This document shows, one piece after another, positions 8,658-17,436 of a DNA stretch of 64,000 nt. The stretch spans positions 1 to 64,000 of the forward strand of contig JAQBPB010000124.1 in assembly GCA_028287745.1 (NCBI GenBank), in the 5' to 3' direction. The notes below the pieces were generated by a model that saw only the letters and a list, made by a program, of their open reading frames with translations, had not been told where the DNA came from and did not search any database. The DNA is from Chloroflexota bacterium. Its GTDB lineage: Bacteria > Chloroflexota > Chloroflexia > Chloroheliales > Chloroheliaceae. A program made the position numbers and the translations under genes. Each line of letters begins with the position of its first letter. Position 1 is the stretch's first letter.

Positions 8658-8692
8658 GGGGAGCAATAAATTTTTAGGATTTATTGCTCCCC
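8658..8692 (-). terminator. Stem-loop after argG
   Basis: The perfect arms GGGGAGCAATAAA and TTTATTGCTCCCC lie just past the argG stop codon and before the next minus-strand gene. The A/T-rich inner stem and short loop suit an intrinsic terminator, although no long T-run follows. It could also be an mRNA-stabilising hairpin. Confidence 0.6.
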
Positions 8693-8698
8693 GCCAGT

Positions 8699-9949
8699 TT
8701 ACTTAATATTTTCTTCCGGCGAACCGAGAGAAAGCATATCGTCAGGGGTGTTGCCTTTGAGCTGGGTCTGGGCCTGGTTGCGCAGGGACAGGCCGTAGAT
8801 GTTGATGAAGCCGATAGCGGCGTCGTGGTTGTACTGGTCGCCCCGGTCGTAAGTAGCCAGGGAGAAGTTGTAGAGCGACTGGGACGACTGCGAGCCGCCC
8901 TTGATAACGTTGCCCTTGTACAGCTTGAGCCGGATGGTACCGGAGGCAAAGCGCTGGCTGCTGGTGACGTAAGCCGCCAGGTCCTGGTGGAGCGGGCTAA
9001 ACCACTGGCCGTTGTAGACCATTTCAGCGTATTCGGCGGCGACTTTCGCTTTAAAGCGGGAGGCATCGCGGGTCATTGTCAGGTCTTCGATCCAGCCGTG
9101 GGCCTTGTGCAGGACAACCGCCGCCGGGGCTTCGTAAACTTCGCGGCTCTTGATACCGACCAGGCGGTTTTCAATATGGTCAATCCGACCAATCCCGTGT
9201 TTACCGGCCAGGCCGTTCAGGTGGGTAATCAGGGAAGTGCCGTCCATTCTTTCGCCATTGAGGGCTACCGGGATACCCTTTTCGAAATCAATAGTGATTT
9301 CTTCCGGCACGTCCGGCCAGTTTTCAGGGTGACCGGTCCACTCGTAAGCTTCTTCCGGCGGCTCATTCCAGGGATCTTCCAGCGGTCCGGCTTCTACCGA
9401 GCGGCCCCACAGGTTCTGGTCAACGCTGAAGCGTTTGGTGCTGGCAAGTTGCAGCGGGATATTGTTGGCCCGGGCATACTCAATTTCCTCGTCGCGGGTC
9501 ATGCGCCACTCGCGCACAGGGGCGATAATTTTCAGGTTTGGGTCAAGGACGTTTACCGATACGTCAAAGCGTACCTGGTCGTTGCCCTTGCCGGTGCAGC
9601 CGTGCGCTACGGCGGTGCAGCCTTCTTCACGGGCGACCTGGACCAGGTTCCAGGCGATTAAGGGGCGGGCCAGGGCGGTTGCCAGGGGGTATTCACCTTC
9701 ATAGAGGGCACCGGCTTGCAAAGCGGGCCAGATGAAGTACTTAACGAAATCATCTTTTACATTGCGGACGAGGGCTTTTACCGCCCCGATTTCAAGCGCT
9801 CTTTCCCGGACAGTTTCCAGGTCACGGTCGTTCGCCCCGACATCAACGGTCAGTGTGACCACATCCATGTCATATTTTTCTTTAATCCATTTAATTGCGA
9901 CACTGGTATCCAGCCCACCGGAGTAAGCCAGAACGACTTTTCCACCCAT
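8699..9949 (-). CDS. argG: Argininosuccinate synthase
   Basis: Joins citrulline and aspartate with ATP to give argininosuccinate, the penultimate step of arginine synthesis. The 416-residue length is close to the usual 400-450. The N-terminus carries the N-type ATP pyrophosphatase P-loop (VVLAYSGGLDTSVAIKW), and further family segments include AHGCTGKGNDQVRF and DPWNEPPEEAYEW. The ATG has a TAGGAGCG ribosome binding site. No other arginine genes are adjacent, so it appears to be a single transcription unit with its own promoter and structured leader. Confidence 0.97.
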   Translation of the reverse strand: MGGKVVLAYSGGLDTSVAIKWIKEKYDMDVVTLTVDVGANDRDLETVRERALEIGAVKALVRNVKDDFVKYFIWPALQAGALYEGEYPLATALARPLIAWNLVQVAREEGCTAVAHGCTGKGNDQVRFDVSVNVLDPNLKIIAPVREWRMTRDEEIEYARANNIPLQLASTKRFSVDQNLWGRSVEAGPLEDPWNEPPEEAYEWTGHPENWPDVPEEITIDFEKGIPVALNGERMDGTSLITHLNGLAGKHGIGRIDHIENRLVGIKSREVYEAPAAVVLHKAHGWIEDLTMTRDASRFKAKVAAEYAEMVYNGQWFSPLHQDLAAYVTSSQRFASGTIRLKLYKGNVIKGGSQSSQSLYNFSLATYDRGDQYNHDAAIGFINIYGLSLRNQAQTQLKGNTPDDMLSLGSPEENIK

Positions 9950-9974
9950 TATTTAACGCTCCTATCAAATTAAT

Positions 9975-10023
9975 AGGTGTAAGTCGCAGGCCAACCGGTC
10001 AGGGAGGCGGCGTTCTTACACCT
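9975..10023 (-). promoter_or_regulatory. Stem-loop in argG 5' leader
   Basis: Perfect 9-base arms AGGTGTAAG and CTTACACCT enclose about 31 bases of GC-rich loop. The element sits within the argG leader, ending about 25 bases before the start codon and close to the ribosome binding site. It may control argG translation or mRNA stability. I do not recognise it as a T-box or a known riboswitch. Confidence 0.5.
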
Positions 10024-10126
10024 GTACTTATTTTACTTATTTTGCATGTCTGTACAAATTCCCTATAGGCCGTATGGGCTTTTCAAGTAAATTTCTTCCC
10101 CCCACCGCCCATCAAAATTTAAGATA

Positions 10127-10155
10127 AATATAACATATTAGCCTCATTTTAACAA
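10127..10155 (-). promoter_or_regulatory. Predicted sigma-70 promoter of argG
   Basis: On the minus strand, TTGTTA and TATATT are separated by exactly 17 bases. This predicts a transcript start near 10120 and a leader of about 170 bases before argG. The rest of 9950-10396 holds no gene. Confidence 0.55.
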
Positions 10156-10396
10156 TAACTCGAAATAGGTCTAAAGTCTCATGGGATATACCGGAACTGT
10201 GCGGGTGGTCACACGTTTTTAGTTAGAACGCAAGTATAGTTCTTCGGGTTATAAAATTTGGGTGACCCTAAGATTAACTGAAAAGTATGGTACCTGTTGC
10301 GAAACGAACAACATGAATTGCTGCTTGAGAAACGAGCAAATAACAAGGTCTGTCACATTCCAGATGGTAATCCGGACACGAAAGGTATATCAATTT

Positions 10397-12562
10397 ATGA
10401 GTAAACAAACTTGGGCATCGCAGCCTAACCTGGCCACCGGGCGCTGGCGGAAAATTAGCTTGCTATTGCCGGTGGTACTGCTTTTGCAAGCCCTGGCCCT
10501 GAGCATGCCAGGCGGGACCGCCCGGGCCGAAGGTTTTTCCGACCCGGCCTTTCAGCAGCAATGGAAGCTGACGGACGAGGCGGTAGCCAACGGCAAAACC
10601 AGCCGGACCTATTTCTGGGGCCCGCAGCCTTTCGCCCACACGGCGGAAGTTTACGCCGAGAGCCCAAATAACGGCCAGCGGCAGGTCCAATACTTTGATA
10701 AGGCCCGCATGGAACTGACCAAAAAAACCGGCCAGAATGCAAGCCTGGTGACAAACGGACTGTTGACGGTCGAACTGGTAACGGGCCAACGCCAGGTAGG
10801 GGATAACCAGTTCGTGACGCGCTCCCCGGCTGTGAACCCGGTAGCGGGCGACCAGGTTGGCAACGATAAAACTCCCAATTATGCCAGCTTTAACCAGGGC
10901 AAACTGGCCTTCGGGGTGCCGGGAGCGGTCAAATCAGCTGACCGGACCGGCCAAACGGTAGCCGAAGCGGTAGACCGCAACGGGACCGTTACAACGTTGT
11001 CCTCGGCCCCGGTCAGCCTGAAATATGCGCGTTACTTTAACGAAACCGGTCATAACGTGGCGGATGTCTTTAATAAATTCTTCCAGTCCGACCCGCTGGG
11101 TGAAAGCAATTGGCTCGCGGTAATGGGCTATCCGATCACCGAAGCATTCTGGGCAAGGGATCAGGTTGTGGTGGGTGGCAAGTCCCAGGACGTTCTGATC
11201 CAGCTATTCCAGCGCCGGGCCTTGACCTATACACCTTCCAACCCGGCCGGGTTCCAGGTGGAAATGGGCAATATCGGCCAGCACTATTATGTCTGGCGCT
11301 ACGGTTTCGATACGCGCGACCAGTTGCCCGGTAATTTCCGGCTGGTCCAACCGCAGGGCAAGTCCCTCTATTCGACCGCTATCCGCAAGCCCGCCGATAA
11401 GGTGAAACTGGGCGACGCTCCTTCGACCATTACAACCGCCTGGGCCTTGAATGAGGGCCGGGCGGTTGTAGCCGCCGACAAAAAGACTTACCTGGCCGAC
11501 CTGACCAGGGCGCGGGCCTTCAATGAATTAATCCCCCCGACCGGTGATGGCCTTGACCCGGCCACCCAGGCGGTCTGGCGAGCGGTTGGTTCGCCCGACG
11601 GTAGGAAGGTCGCGATAACTTTCAGTTCCGGAAGTAATATAGTAGTCCAGGTCTATGAATCCAACACTCTTTCGGGTGACAATATCGCGGTGAATAAAAG
11701 CTCCAAAGCTTTCGCTTTCGAGTCCAACAACCCGGGCAAAGTGGCTTTCTCGGCCGATAGCCGCTACCTGGCGGTAGGTCAAAATGATAAGCTGCACGTC
11801 TATGATGGGAACAACGGCCAGACCAAAGTCTACGATGTTTCCGGCCCGGCTTACTGGCTGGGTAAAACCGGCAAACTGCTGGTGACAACCCGGTCCGTCT
11901 ATACATTCGACCCGGTCAGCGGTACCAGCACAGTAACACCCGGGAAAGTAACCGTGGTGGACGCGGTAGCTCAGACAACCACTAAATTGCTGGAAGGGCC
12001 GAATGTGCGCGAAGCGTTACCTTCGCCGGACGGCAATTACTTTGCCCTGCGCCAGACCCCAGAAGGCGTTAACCCGGAAGGAGTTGGTAGTTCCAGCACC
12101 AGTTTGCTGACTTTCCGGGCCGTAGCCGCCCCTAACCGCGACCTGAGCCCGGCTTTTGAGCATACCAGCTCGGGCCGGAACACCGGCGAAGCAGCCCTGA
12201 TTGGCTGGAACGATGACGGAACTTTTGTCCAGATTCAAAGTTTCATCAACAATACGGCCGGTGCCAATGTTACCGATGTTAACTTTGTGTCATTGGTAAA
12301 CGGCAAGAGTTTGAAAAAGGTAAGTATTCCGGGCAACTACCTTTCTTACAATCAGTTACAACTGGCGGGTTCCCTTTATACTATCAAAGCCACCCACACT
12401 TATAACGGTCCTACTGCTCCGTCCGACCAGTTAATCACCCTGCAAAACTTTGATGATAGCGAACAAACGGTTTTGTTCTCGGCCAAAGTAACCCCGAACG
12501 AGGCCCTGAACGATACGGCCATCCGGTTCGCCCGGGTGGTCAAGGTACCGGTAGTTAAATAA
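10397..12562 (+). CDS. Secreted two-domain protein with C-terminal beta-propeller-like half
   Basis: 721 residues from the ATG at 10397, which is preceded by AAAGGT and followed by a clear signal peptide (basic start, ISLLLPVVLLLQALALS, cleavage near ARAEG). An upstream in-frame extension to 10262 would bury the signal, so I reject it. The N-terminal half (FSDPAFQQQW..., YFWGPQPF, VQYFDKARMELT, LGESNWLAVMGYPITEAFW) belongs to a domain I associate with Chloroflexota secreted proteins of unknown function. The C-terminal half has SPDGRKVAITFS- and SADSRYLAVGQND-type repeats, as in TolB/WD40-like propellers. No catalytic residues are evident. It is probably extracellular. Confidence 0.75.
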   Translation: MSKQTWASQPNLATGRWRKISLLLPVVLLLQALALSMPGGTARAEGFSDPAFQQQWKLTDEAVANGKTSRTYFWGPQPFAHTAEVYAESPNNGQRQVQYFDKARMELTKKTGQNASLVTNGLLTVELVTGQRQVGDNQFVTRSPAVNPVAGDQVGNDKTPNYASFNQGKLAFGVPGAVKSADRTGQTVAEAVDRNGTVTTLSSAPVSLKYARYFNETGHNVADVFNKFFQSDPLGESNWLAVMGYPITEAFWARDQVVVGGKSQDVLIQLFQRRALTYTPSNPAGFQVEMGNIGQHYYVWRYGFDTRDQLPGNFRLVQPQGKSLYSTAIRKPADKVKLGDAPSTITTAWALNEGRAVVAADKKTYLADLTRARAFNELIPPTGDGLDPATQAVWRAVGSPDGRKVAITFSSGSNIVVQVYESNTLSGDNIAVNKSSKAFAFESNNPGKVAFSADSRYLAVGQNDKLHVYDGNNGQTKVYDVSGPAYWLGKTGKLLVTTRSVYTFDPVSGTSTVTPGKVTVVDAVAQTTTKLLEGPNVREALPSPDGNYFALRQTPEGVNPEGVGSSSTSLLTFRAVAAPNRDLSPAFEHTSSGRNTGEAALIGWNDDGTFVQIQSFINNTAGANVTDVNFVSLVNGKSLKKVSIPGNYLSYNQLQLAGSLYTIKATHTYNGPTAPSDQLITLQNFDDSEQTVLFSAKVTPNEALNDTAIRFARVVKVPVVK

Positions 12563-12621
12563 CTAACGGTGCCGGTTTGCCCCGGGTAGGTTTAAATAAT
12601 TCATGGTCAGGGTAAATTCTT

Positions 12622-12657
12622 AAAAGGCCAGGTAACCGCAAGATTGCCCGGCCTTTT
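12622..12657 (+). terminator. Intrinsic terminator
   Basis: Stem AAAAGGCC/GGCCTTTT with an imperfect GG-TAAC inner section, followed by TCCTATT. It lies about 60 bases beyond the stop of the secreted propeller protein. Confidence 0.7.
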
Positions 12658-12898
12658 CCTATTGGTGTTTGGAAGTATGATTACGCATAAAACTTCAAGG
12701 TCAGGGCCTTTTTCAAAAAAAGGGGTTTGCGTGCCTGGTTGAAAAGTTGACCTTTTACCTGGGCGGAATTGGTGGGAAACCAGGACACCGAATGCCTTTG
12801 CTAGCCACTGCTATTTACAGTACTATTGGAAATGTGTTGGTCGCTTAAACCTTCTTTTACCAGCACTTGAAGTACCAGAAAAAAAAGGAGAAAACATC

Positions 12899-13231
12899 GT
12901 GGTTATTTTAACTGCCATGTACGGGCAACCCCAGGACCCGGCTGCTTTTGACCGATATTATATTGAGAACCATACTCCCATTGCTGTTAAAATCCCCGGG
13001 TTAAGGGGTTATACCAAGTTCAAACCGGCTAACATCAACCCCGCCGAGTCAGCCCCTTATTACCTGATAGCGCTGCTTTACTTCGACAATTTGGAAGCCA
13101 TTCAGGCCGGAATGCAAACCCCGGAAGGCCAGGCGGCGGCCGGAGATTTGCCAAATTTTGCCAGTGGGGGAGTGACGCTGCTAGTCGGTGAAGAGGAATT
13201 TGTGGTACCGTTTCAGAATCAGGCCAGGTAA
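12899..13231 (+). CDS. EthD family protein
   Basis: A 110-residue small alpha/beta-barrel-type protein. MVILTAMYGQPQDPAAFDRYYIENHTP and the later PYYLIALLYFDNLEAIQAGM match the EthD/ferredoxin-like dimeric barrel pattern, including the His in ENHTP. The GTG start has GGAG about 10 bases upstream. EthD was first found beside ether-degrading P450 genes, but most homologues have no assigned role and no P450 gene is present here. The next gene starts nine bases downstream on the same strand. Confidence 0.8.
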   Translation: MVILTAMYGQPQDPAAFDRYYIENHTPIAVKIPGLRGYTKFKPANINPAESAPYYLIALLYFDNLEAIQAGMQTPEGQAAAGDLPNFASGGVTLLVGEEEFVVPFQNQAR

Positions 13232-13239
13232 CAAAGATT

Positions 13240-13545
13240 TTGACCGGACCTGAGAAAAATACCTGGAGAAAACCCACTCCTGTTGAGGTAGATGTAGTCA
13301 GCTTGAAGAACCGGACCAGCCGCAGGTTCTCTAGCAAACCTGCCTCTATGAAGCCCGGTTATGCGCTCATGTTCGGCCTTTGTATGGCGGTTGCCTGGCA
13401 TTTTTTACATCACGCCGGGGAGGTTTACCACCTTACCCCGGCTGATCCCCGGTTCTGGTTTCACATGGTCCTCGAAGGAACTATTTCCCTCTACGCGGCC
13501 CTTTTTTATTTGATAGTATGTAAACTCTGGCAAAAATTTAAGTAG
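13240..13545 (+). CDS. Small membrane protein, unknown function
   Basis: 101 residues if the TTG at 13240 is the start; an ATG at 13348 would give a 65-residue protein that keeps all of the hydrophobic part. Two membrane helices are visible: YALMFGLCMAVAWHFLHHAG and FHMVLEGTISLYAALFYLIV. His residues in the first helix (HFLHH) could bind metal or haem, but this is speculative. It lies nine bases after the EthD-like gene and may be co-transcribed with it. I do not recognise a family. Confidence 0.55.
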   Translation: MTGPEKNTWRKPTPVEVDVVSLKNRTSRRFSSKPASMKPGYALMFGLCMAVAWHFLHHAGEVYHLTPADPRFWFHMVLEGTISLYAALFYLIVCKLWQKFK

Positions 13546-13554
13546 ATTTTTTAT

Positions 13555-13583
13555 TTGTCCTTTCATAACCCCGGTGTTAGAAT
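13555..13583 (+). promoter_or_regulatory. Predicted promoter of the hybrid histidine kinase
   Basis: TTGTCC and TAGAAT are separated by 17 bases, about 35 bases upstream of the kinase start codon. Confidence 0.45.
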
Positions 13584-13618
13584 ACTATTAAATTTAGGGT
13601 AATAGAAAATATGAGCAG

Positions 13619-16600
13619 ATGGCAAAGAATAAGGACAGGTTGAAAAATCATATAGATACACCCCGGGAACCAGTACCGGTCCAGGATGACTGGGTGGCGA
13701 TGGTTCCCCGTGAGTACCTGGAATTAAGCCAGCAATTAGACCTGGGGGAAATTGTCCGCCATACGCTGCGGTTGGCCGGGGAAATCACCGGCCCGGGGGC
13801 CCAGTTAAGCCTTTTACACAGGGAAGGGGCGGGACGGGGTTTTTCAGTATTGGAAGGGCAAGAACTTTCGAAGGATGTCCTGAAATCGCTTGAGGTCCTG
13901 TACCCGGCCAATCAAACTGCCTGCCTGCATTTAAACGGGGACCAATCCGCTCCAGGTTCCTTGCCCAACCCGGTTTTGGAGCCGTTTCCGGCCACCTTAC
14001 ATCCCAATCTTGTCTATCTTCCCCTGGGAAAGCCTGGCTCACCCGCCAGCCGCTTTCAAGGCAGCTTGCTTATCCTGACCCCTGCCTCCCTCAAAACAGC
14101 CCAGTTAGACCGGCTAACCCAGCTTGCCGTAATGGTCGGTCCGGCCCTGGCTAACGCCGCCGAACACCAGCAGGTGCTTAACCAGTACCGGATGCTTGAA
14201 ACAATCCGCAATACCTGGGACCAACTCTGGATTACCCGCGATGAACAGCAGCGCGCCCTGGAAAAGATGGTAGCCCAAAACCGGGCGCTGCATGATATCG
14301 GCCTGGCTATAAATTCTTCGTTAAATCTGAAAGAAGTGCTGAATACGATTGTCAGCGAGACCGTCAGCCTGACCCAGGCCAGCCGGGGTGCGCTAGCAAT
14401 GTGGGACGAAACCCGGCGGGAACTGACCGTCATGGCGGAAAACGGCCTGGACGTACAAGAGGGCGCGGGCCAGGACTTAGAGGACCTGGATAGGCTGGTA
14501 CTAACCTATCCTGACCAGGCTATACCGCCCCCGGTATTCCAGCCTGAGGTCCACTTCCCGTCCGGCTTGAGTCCCAGGGCCATTTCCAGCCTGGAACAAT
14601 TTTTAACCGGCCACTGGCTAATTGAACCGGCTCATTCCGGCGGGATTATGGTCTGCCCCCTTCTCTGGCAGCGCCAGGTTATCGGGGTTATTATACTGAA
14701 CGACCTCACGCCGGGCCGCCGGTTTGACCGGGAAGACGAAAATATTGTGACTCTGATCGGTAGCCAGGCCACTATCGCGATAGAGAACGCCCGCCTATTC
14801 AAAGCCGTAACCGATGAGCGCAACCGGACCAGGGCAATCCTCAACAGTATTACGGACGGGGTTTTTACTACCGACGCGGCGGAACATATAATTACAGTCA
14901 ACCCGGGCGCGCAAAACCTGACCGGCTACCAGGCCGAAGAACTGGTCGGGCGGAATTATATCCAGGCTTTGAAACTTAGTGACCGCAGCGGCAACCAGAT
15001 TGTGGCTGAAATTTCCCCTTCGCTCCAGGCCATGAAAGAGAAAAGCCCCACCGAACCACGAATTTTCCTCATTCAGCGCGGCCGGAACAATCCAGGCACG
15101 GCTTTGATTGCCCTGGTAGCCGCCCCTATCATGGATGAGTACGGCCAGTTGAGCGGGACGGTCGGGGTCTTCCGGGATGTTACCCAGGAGCAGGAAGTTT
15201 CCCGCCTGAAAGATGAGTTCGTCAGCCTGGTTTCACACGAACTGCGCACCCCTATGGCGAGTGTGCTGGGCTTCTCGGAGTTGATGCTTACCCGCCAGCT
15301 TTCCGAGACCAAGTACCGGCTGTATGTCGAAACAATTCACAAAGAAGCGCTGCGGCTTTCCACTTTGATCAATGACTTCCTGGATATCCAGCGTATGGAA
15401 GCGGGCCGACAGGTCTATAACTATATTGAAGTTGACCTGACCCAACTGATCAACCAGGCCACAAATATTTTCAGCCAGCAGCACGACCGCCTCAAACTGG
15501 ACCTGAGGCCGGATATGCCGCTGGTACGGGCCGACCCCGACCGGATTCTTCAAACCCTTACCAACCTGATAAGTAATGCTCTCAAGTACTCCCCTGATGG
15601 CGGGCCGGTCGAGTTGAGCAGCCGCCTGGATGAGAATGGAATGCTGGAATTGGAAGTCCGGGATTACGGCCTGGGGATTCCCAGGGAGGCCCAGGCCCAC
15701 CTGTTCGAGAAGTTTTACCGGGTGGACAATAGCGACCGGCGCGAAATTGGCGGCACCGGCCTGGGACTGGCAATTTCAAGGGAGATTGTCGAGGCGCACG
15801 GCGGCCGAATCTGGCTGGATAGTGAACTGGGCCAGGGCAGCCGGTTTTATTTTAACCTGCCAACTGTAAATAAAGCCGGTGGCATGCCGGAGGGTCTTCA
15901 CCGGGTTCCCCAGGATGCTACACCTGAAGGCTGGGCGCTGGTGGTCGAGACAAATCACACCCTAAGCAAGTTGTGCGCGGGCAAACTGGAGGAAGCCGGG
16001 CTGCGCGCGGTTTGCCTGCCCAATGTCGAACGGGCCAGTCATTACCTGACCGAGCCGGGCGAACCGCCATCCCTAATCCTGCTGGGTTTGAACCATGACC
16101 GGCCGCTGGATAGTTGGGATTTTATGCTCCAATTAGGGGCTAACCCACTGTATAAAACTATACCGTTGGTTATTAACGTTGACCGGGAAACTCAACTGGA
16201 TAATCAGATGTTTGGTCAGGTCAGTATTATTTCCAAACCGATTGATACAGGCAAATTGATTGAGCAAGTCAACCGGCTGACCCCACCCCGGCCCCAGCGC
16301 AGTTTGCTGGTTATTGATGATGACGCCAGCCTGCGGAGGGTGTTAAAGGAAACCCTTTCTTGCCAAGATTTCGTGGTAGGGCTGGCCGCCAGTGGCGAGC
16401 AGGCTTTGAAGATGGCCCGGCAGAACCGGCCTGACCTGATAATTCTAGACCTGATGATGCCTAAAATGGATGGCTTTGATGTGCTGGCGCGCTTGCGGAG
16501 TAACCCGCGCACCGTTGGTATCCCGATAATTGTGGCGAGCGCTAAAGAACTGACCAGCCAGGAGCGCCTGATTTTACTGGATGGGGTTGCTTATTTTGTC

Positions 16601-16678
16601 AATAAATGCGAATATACGCCCCAGCGAATTGGCGAACTAATCCACAAAATATTACAGGAAAAACCCAAAGGTAAATAA
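13619..16678 (+). CDS. Hybrid sensor histidine kinase with GAF, PAS and two receiver-like domains
   Basis: A 1019-residue cytoplasmic two-component protein with no membrane helix. Order: a GAF-like region (about 30-190), a linker helix, a second GAF (about 225-395), PAS (about 400-520), HisKA with H-box VSHELRTP (His540), HATPase with N-box LISNALKYS and G-boxes DYGLGIP and GGTGLGLAIS, a degenerate receiver-like domain (about 770-885), and a true receiver with DDD near its start and phospho-acceptor Asp944 in LIILDLMMPK. The middle receiver-like domain has LLGLNHD where the acceptor Asp is expected, so it is probably a pseudo-receiver. The ligands of the GAF/PAS domains are unknown. No separate response regulator is adjacent. 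Confidence 0.93.
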   Translation: MAKNKDRLKNHIDTPREPVPVQDDWVAMVPREYLELSQQLDLGEIVRHTLRLAGEITGPGAQLSLLHREGAGRGFSVLEGQELSKDVLKSLEVLYPANQTACLHLNGDQSAPGSLPNPVLEPFPATLHPNLVYLPLGKPGSPASRFQGSLLILTPASLKTAQLDRLTQLAVMVGPALANAAEHQQVLNQYRMLETIRNTWDQLWITRDEQQRALEKMVAQNRALHDIGLAINSSLNLKEVLNTIVSETVSLTQASRGALAMWDETRRELTVMAENGLDVQEGAGQDLEDLDRLVLTYPDQAIPPPVFQPEVHFPSGLSPRAISSLEQFLTGHWLIEPAHSGGIMVCPLLWQRQVIGVIILNDLTPGRRFDREDENIVTLIGSQATIAIENARLFKAVTDERNRTRAILNSITDGVFTTDAAEHIITVNPGAQNLTGYQAEELVGRNYIQALKLSDRSGNQIVAEISPSLQAMKEKSPTEPRIFLIQRGRNNPGTALIALVAAPIMDEYGQLSGTVGVFRDVTQEQEVSRLKDEFVSLVSHELRTPMASVLGFSELMLTRQLSETKYRLYVETIHKEALRLSTLINDFLDIQRMEAGRQVYNYIEVDLTQLINQATNIFSQQHDRLKLDLRPDMPLVRADPDRILQTLTNLISNALKYSPDGGPVELSSRLDENGMLELEVRDYGLGIPREAQAHLFEKFYRVDNSDRREIGGTGLGLAISREIVEAHGGRIWLDSELGQGSRFYFNLPTVNKAGGMPEGLHRVPQDATPEGWALVVETNHTLSKLCAGKLEEAGLRAVCLPNVERASHYLTEPGEPPSLILLGLNHDRPLDSWDFMLQLGANPLYKTIPLVINVDRETQLDNQMFGQVSIISKPIDTGKLIEQVNRLTPPRPQRSLLVIDDDASLRRVLKETLSCQDFVVGLAASGEQALKMARQNRPDLIILDLMMPKMDGFDVLARLRSNPRTVGIPIIVASAKELTSQERLILLDGVAYFVNKCEYTPQRIGELIHKILQEKPKGK

Positions 16679-16684
16679 GGAAAA

Positions 16685-17281
16685 ATGAGTCATAATCACC
16701 CGGCAAACCCGACCAGATGTAACTGGGCGGGTTCCAATCCCCTCATGATTGAATACCACGATACCGAGTGGGGTGTACCGCTGCATGACGACCGGGGTTT
16801 GTTTGAATTTTTAATCCTGGAAGGCGCCCAGGCCGGGCTTAGCTGGCAGACCATCTTGAACAAACGGGAGAGTTACCGCCAGGCCTTTGACCGGTTTGAC
16901 CCGGTAAAGGTGGCCGACTACGGCCCGGACGAGGTAGAGCGTTTGTTGGGGAACGCCGGGATAGTACGCAACCGGCTTAAGGTTGAATCGGCTATTTTGA
17001 ACGCCCGCAAATTTTTAGAAGTCCAGGCCGAGTGCGGCACGTTTGACCGGTTTATCTGGGAGTTTAGCGGTGGCCAGACCCTGGGTAATAGCATTGAAAC
17101 CCAGGCCCAGGTACCGGCCTTTACGGCTGAATCGGATGCCATGAGCCGGGAACTGCGCCGCCGGGGCTTTAAGTTTGTCGGCTCAACTATTTGTTACGCC
17201 TTTATGCAGGCCACCGGCATGGTAAACGATCACCTGACAGGCTGCTTTCGCTACCGGGAAGCCGGGCAGAAAGTTTGGTAA
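16685..17281 (+). CDS. tag: DNA-3-methyladenine glycosylase I
   Basis: A 198-residue base-excision repair enzyme removing 3-methyladenine from DNA. The zinc ligands of the Tag family are present: Cys12 (TRCNWA), His25 (YHDTEWG) and His183/Cys187 in DHLTGC. Other family segments are FEFLILEGAQAGLSWQTIL and GFKFVGSTICYAFMQATGM. It starts seven bases after the histidine kinase stop and is followed by a second DNA glycosylase gene, so a small repair cluster is likely. Confidence 0.96.
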   Translation: MSHNHPANPTRCNWAGSNPLMIEYHDTEWGVPLHDDRGLFEFLILEGAQAGLSWQTILNKRESYRQAFDRFDPVKVADYGPDEVERLLGNAGIVRNRLKVESAILNARKFLEVQAECGTFDRFIWEFSGGQTLGNSIETQAQVPAFTAESDAMSRELRRRGFKFVGSTICYAFMQATGMVNDHLTGCFRYREAGQKVW

Positions 17282-17436
17282 ACTCGGGCTGGTCAGTCAA
17301 AACCTTTCCGGGTGGAAAAGCCTGCGTCTCCAACTTGCGACATACGACCCTGAAAGGGTATAATTGGGCTTGATTTGCGGTAACAAACAGGACTTTCGCC
17401 TGGCGAAGGTTGCAAGAGCGAGCCAGTAATATAAGC

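Noticed and set aside
8684..9661. Long plus-strand open frame of 325 codons inside argG
   Set aside because: argG on the minus strand is unmistakable; the opposite frame is open only because of GC-rich codon use.
9950..10150. T-box or other amino-acid riboswitch upstream of argG
   Set aside because: No T-box bulge sequence or antiterminator pattern was recognised; only a simple stem-loop can be supported.
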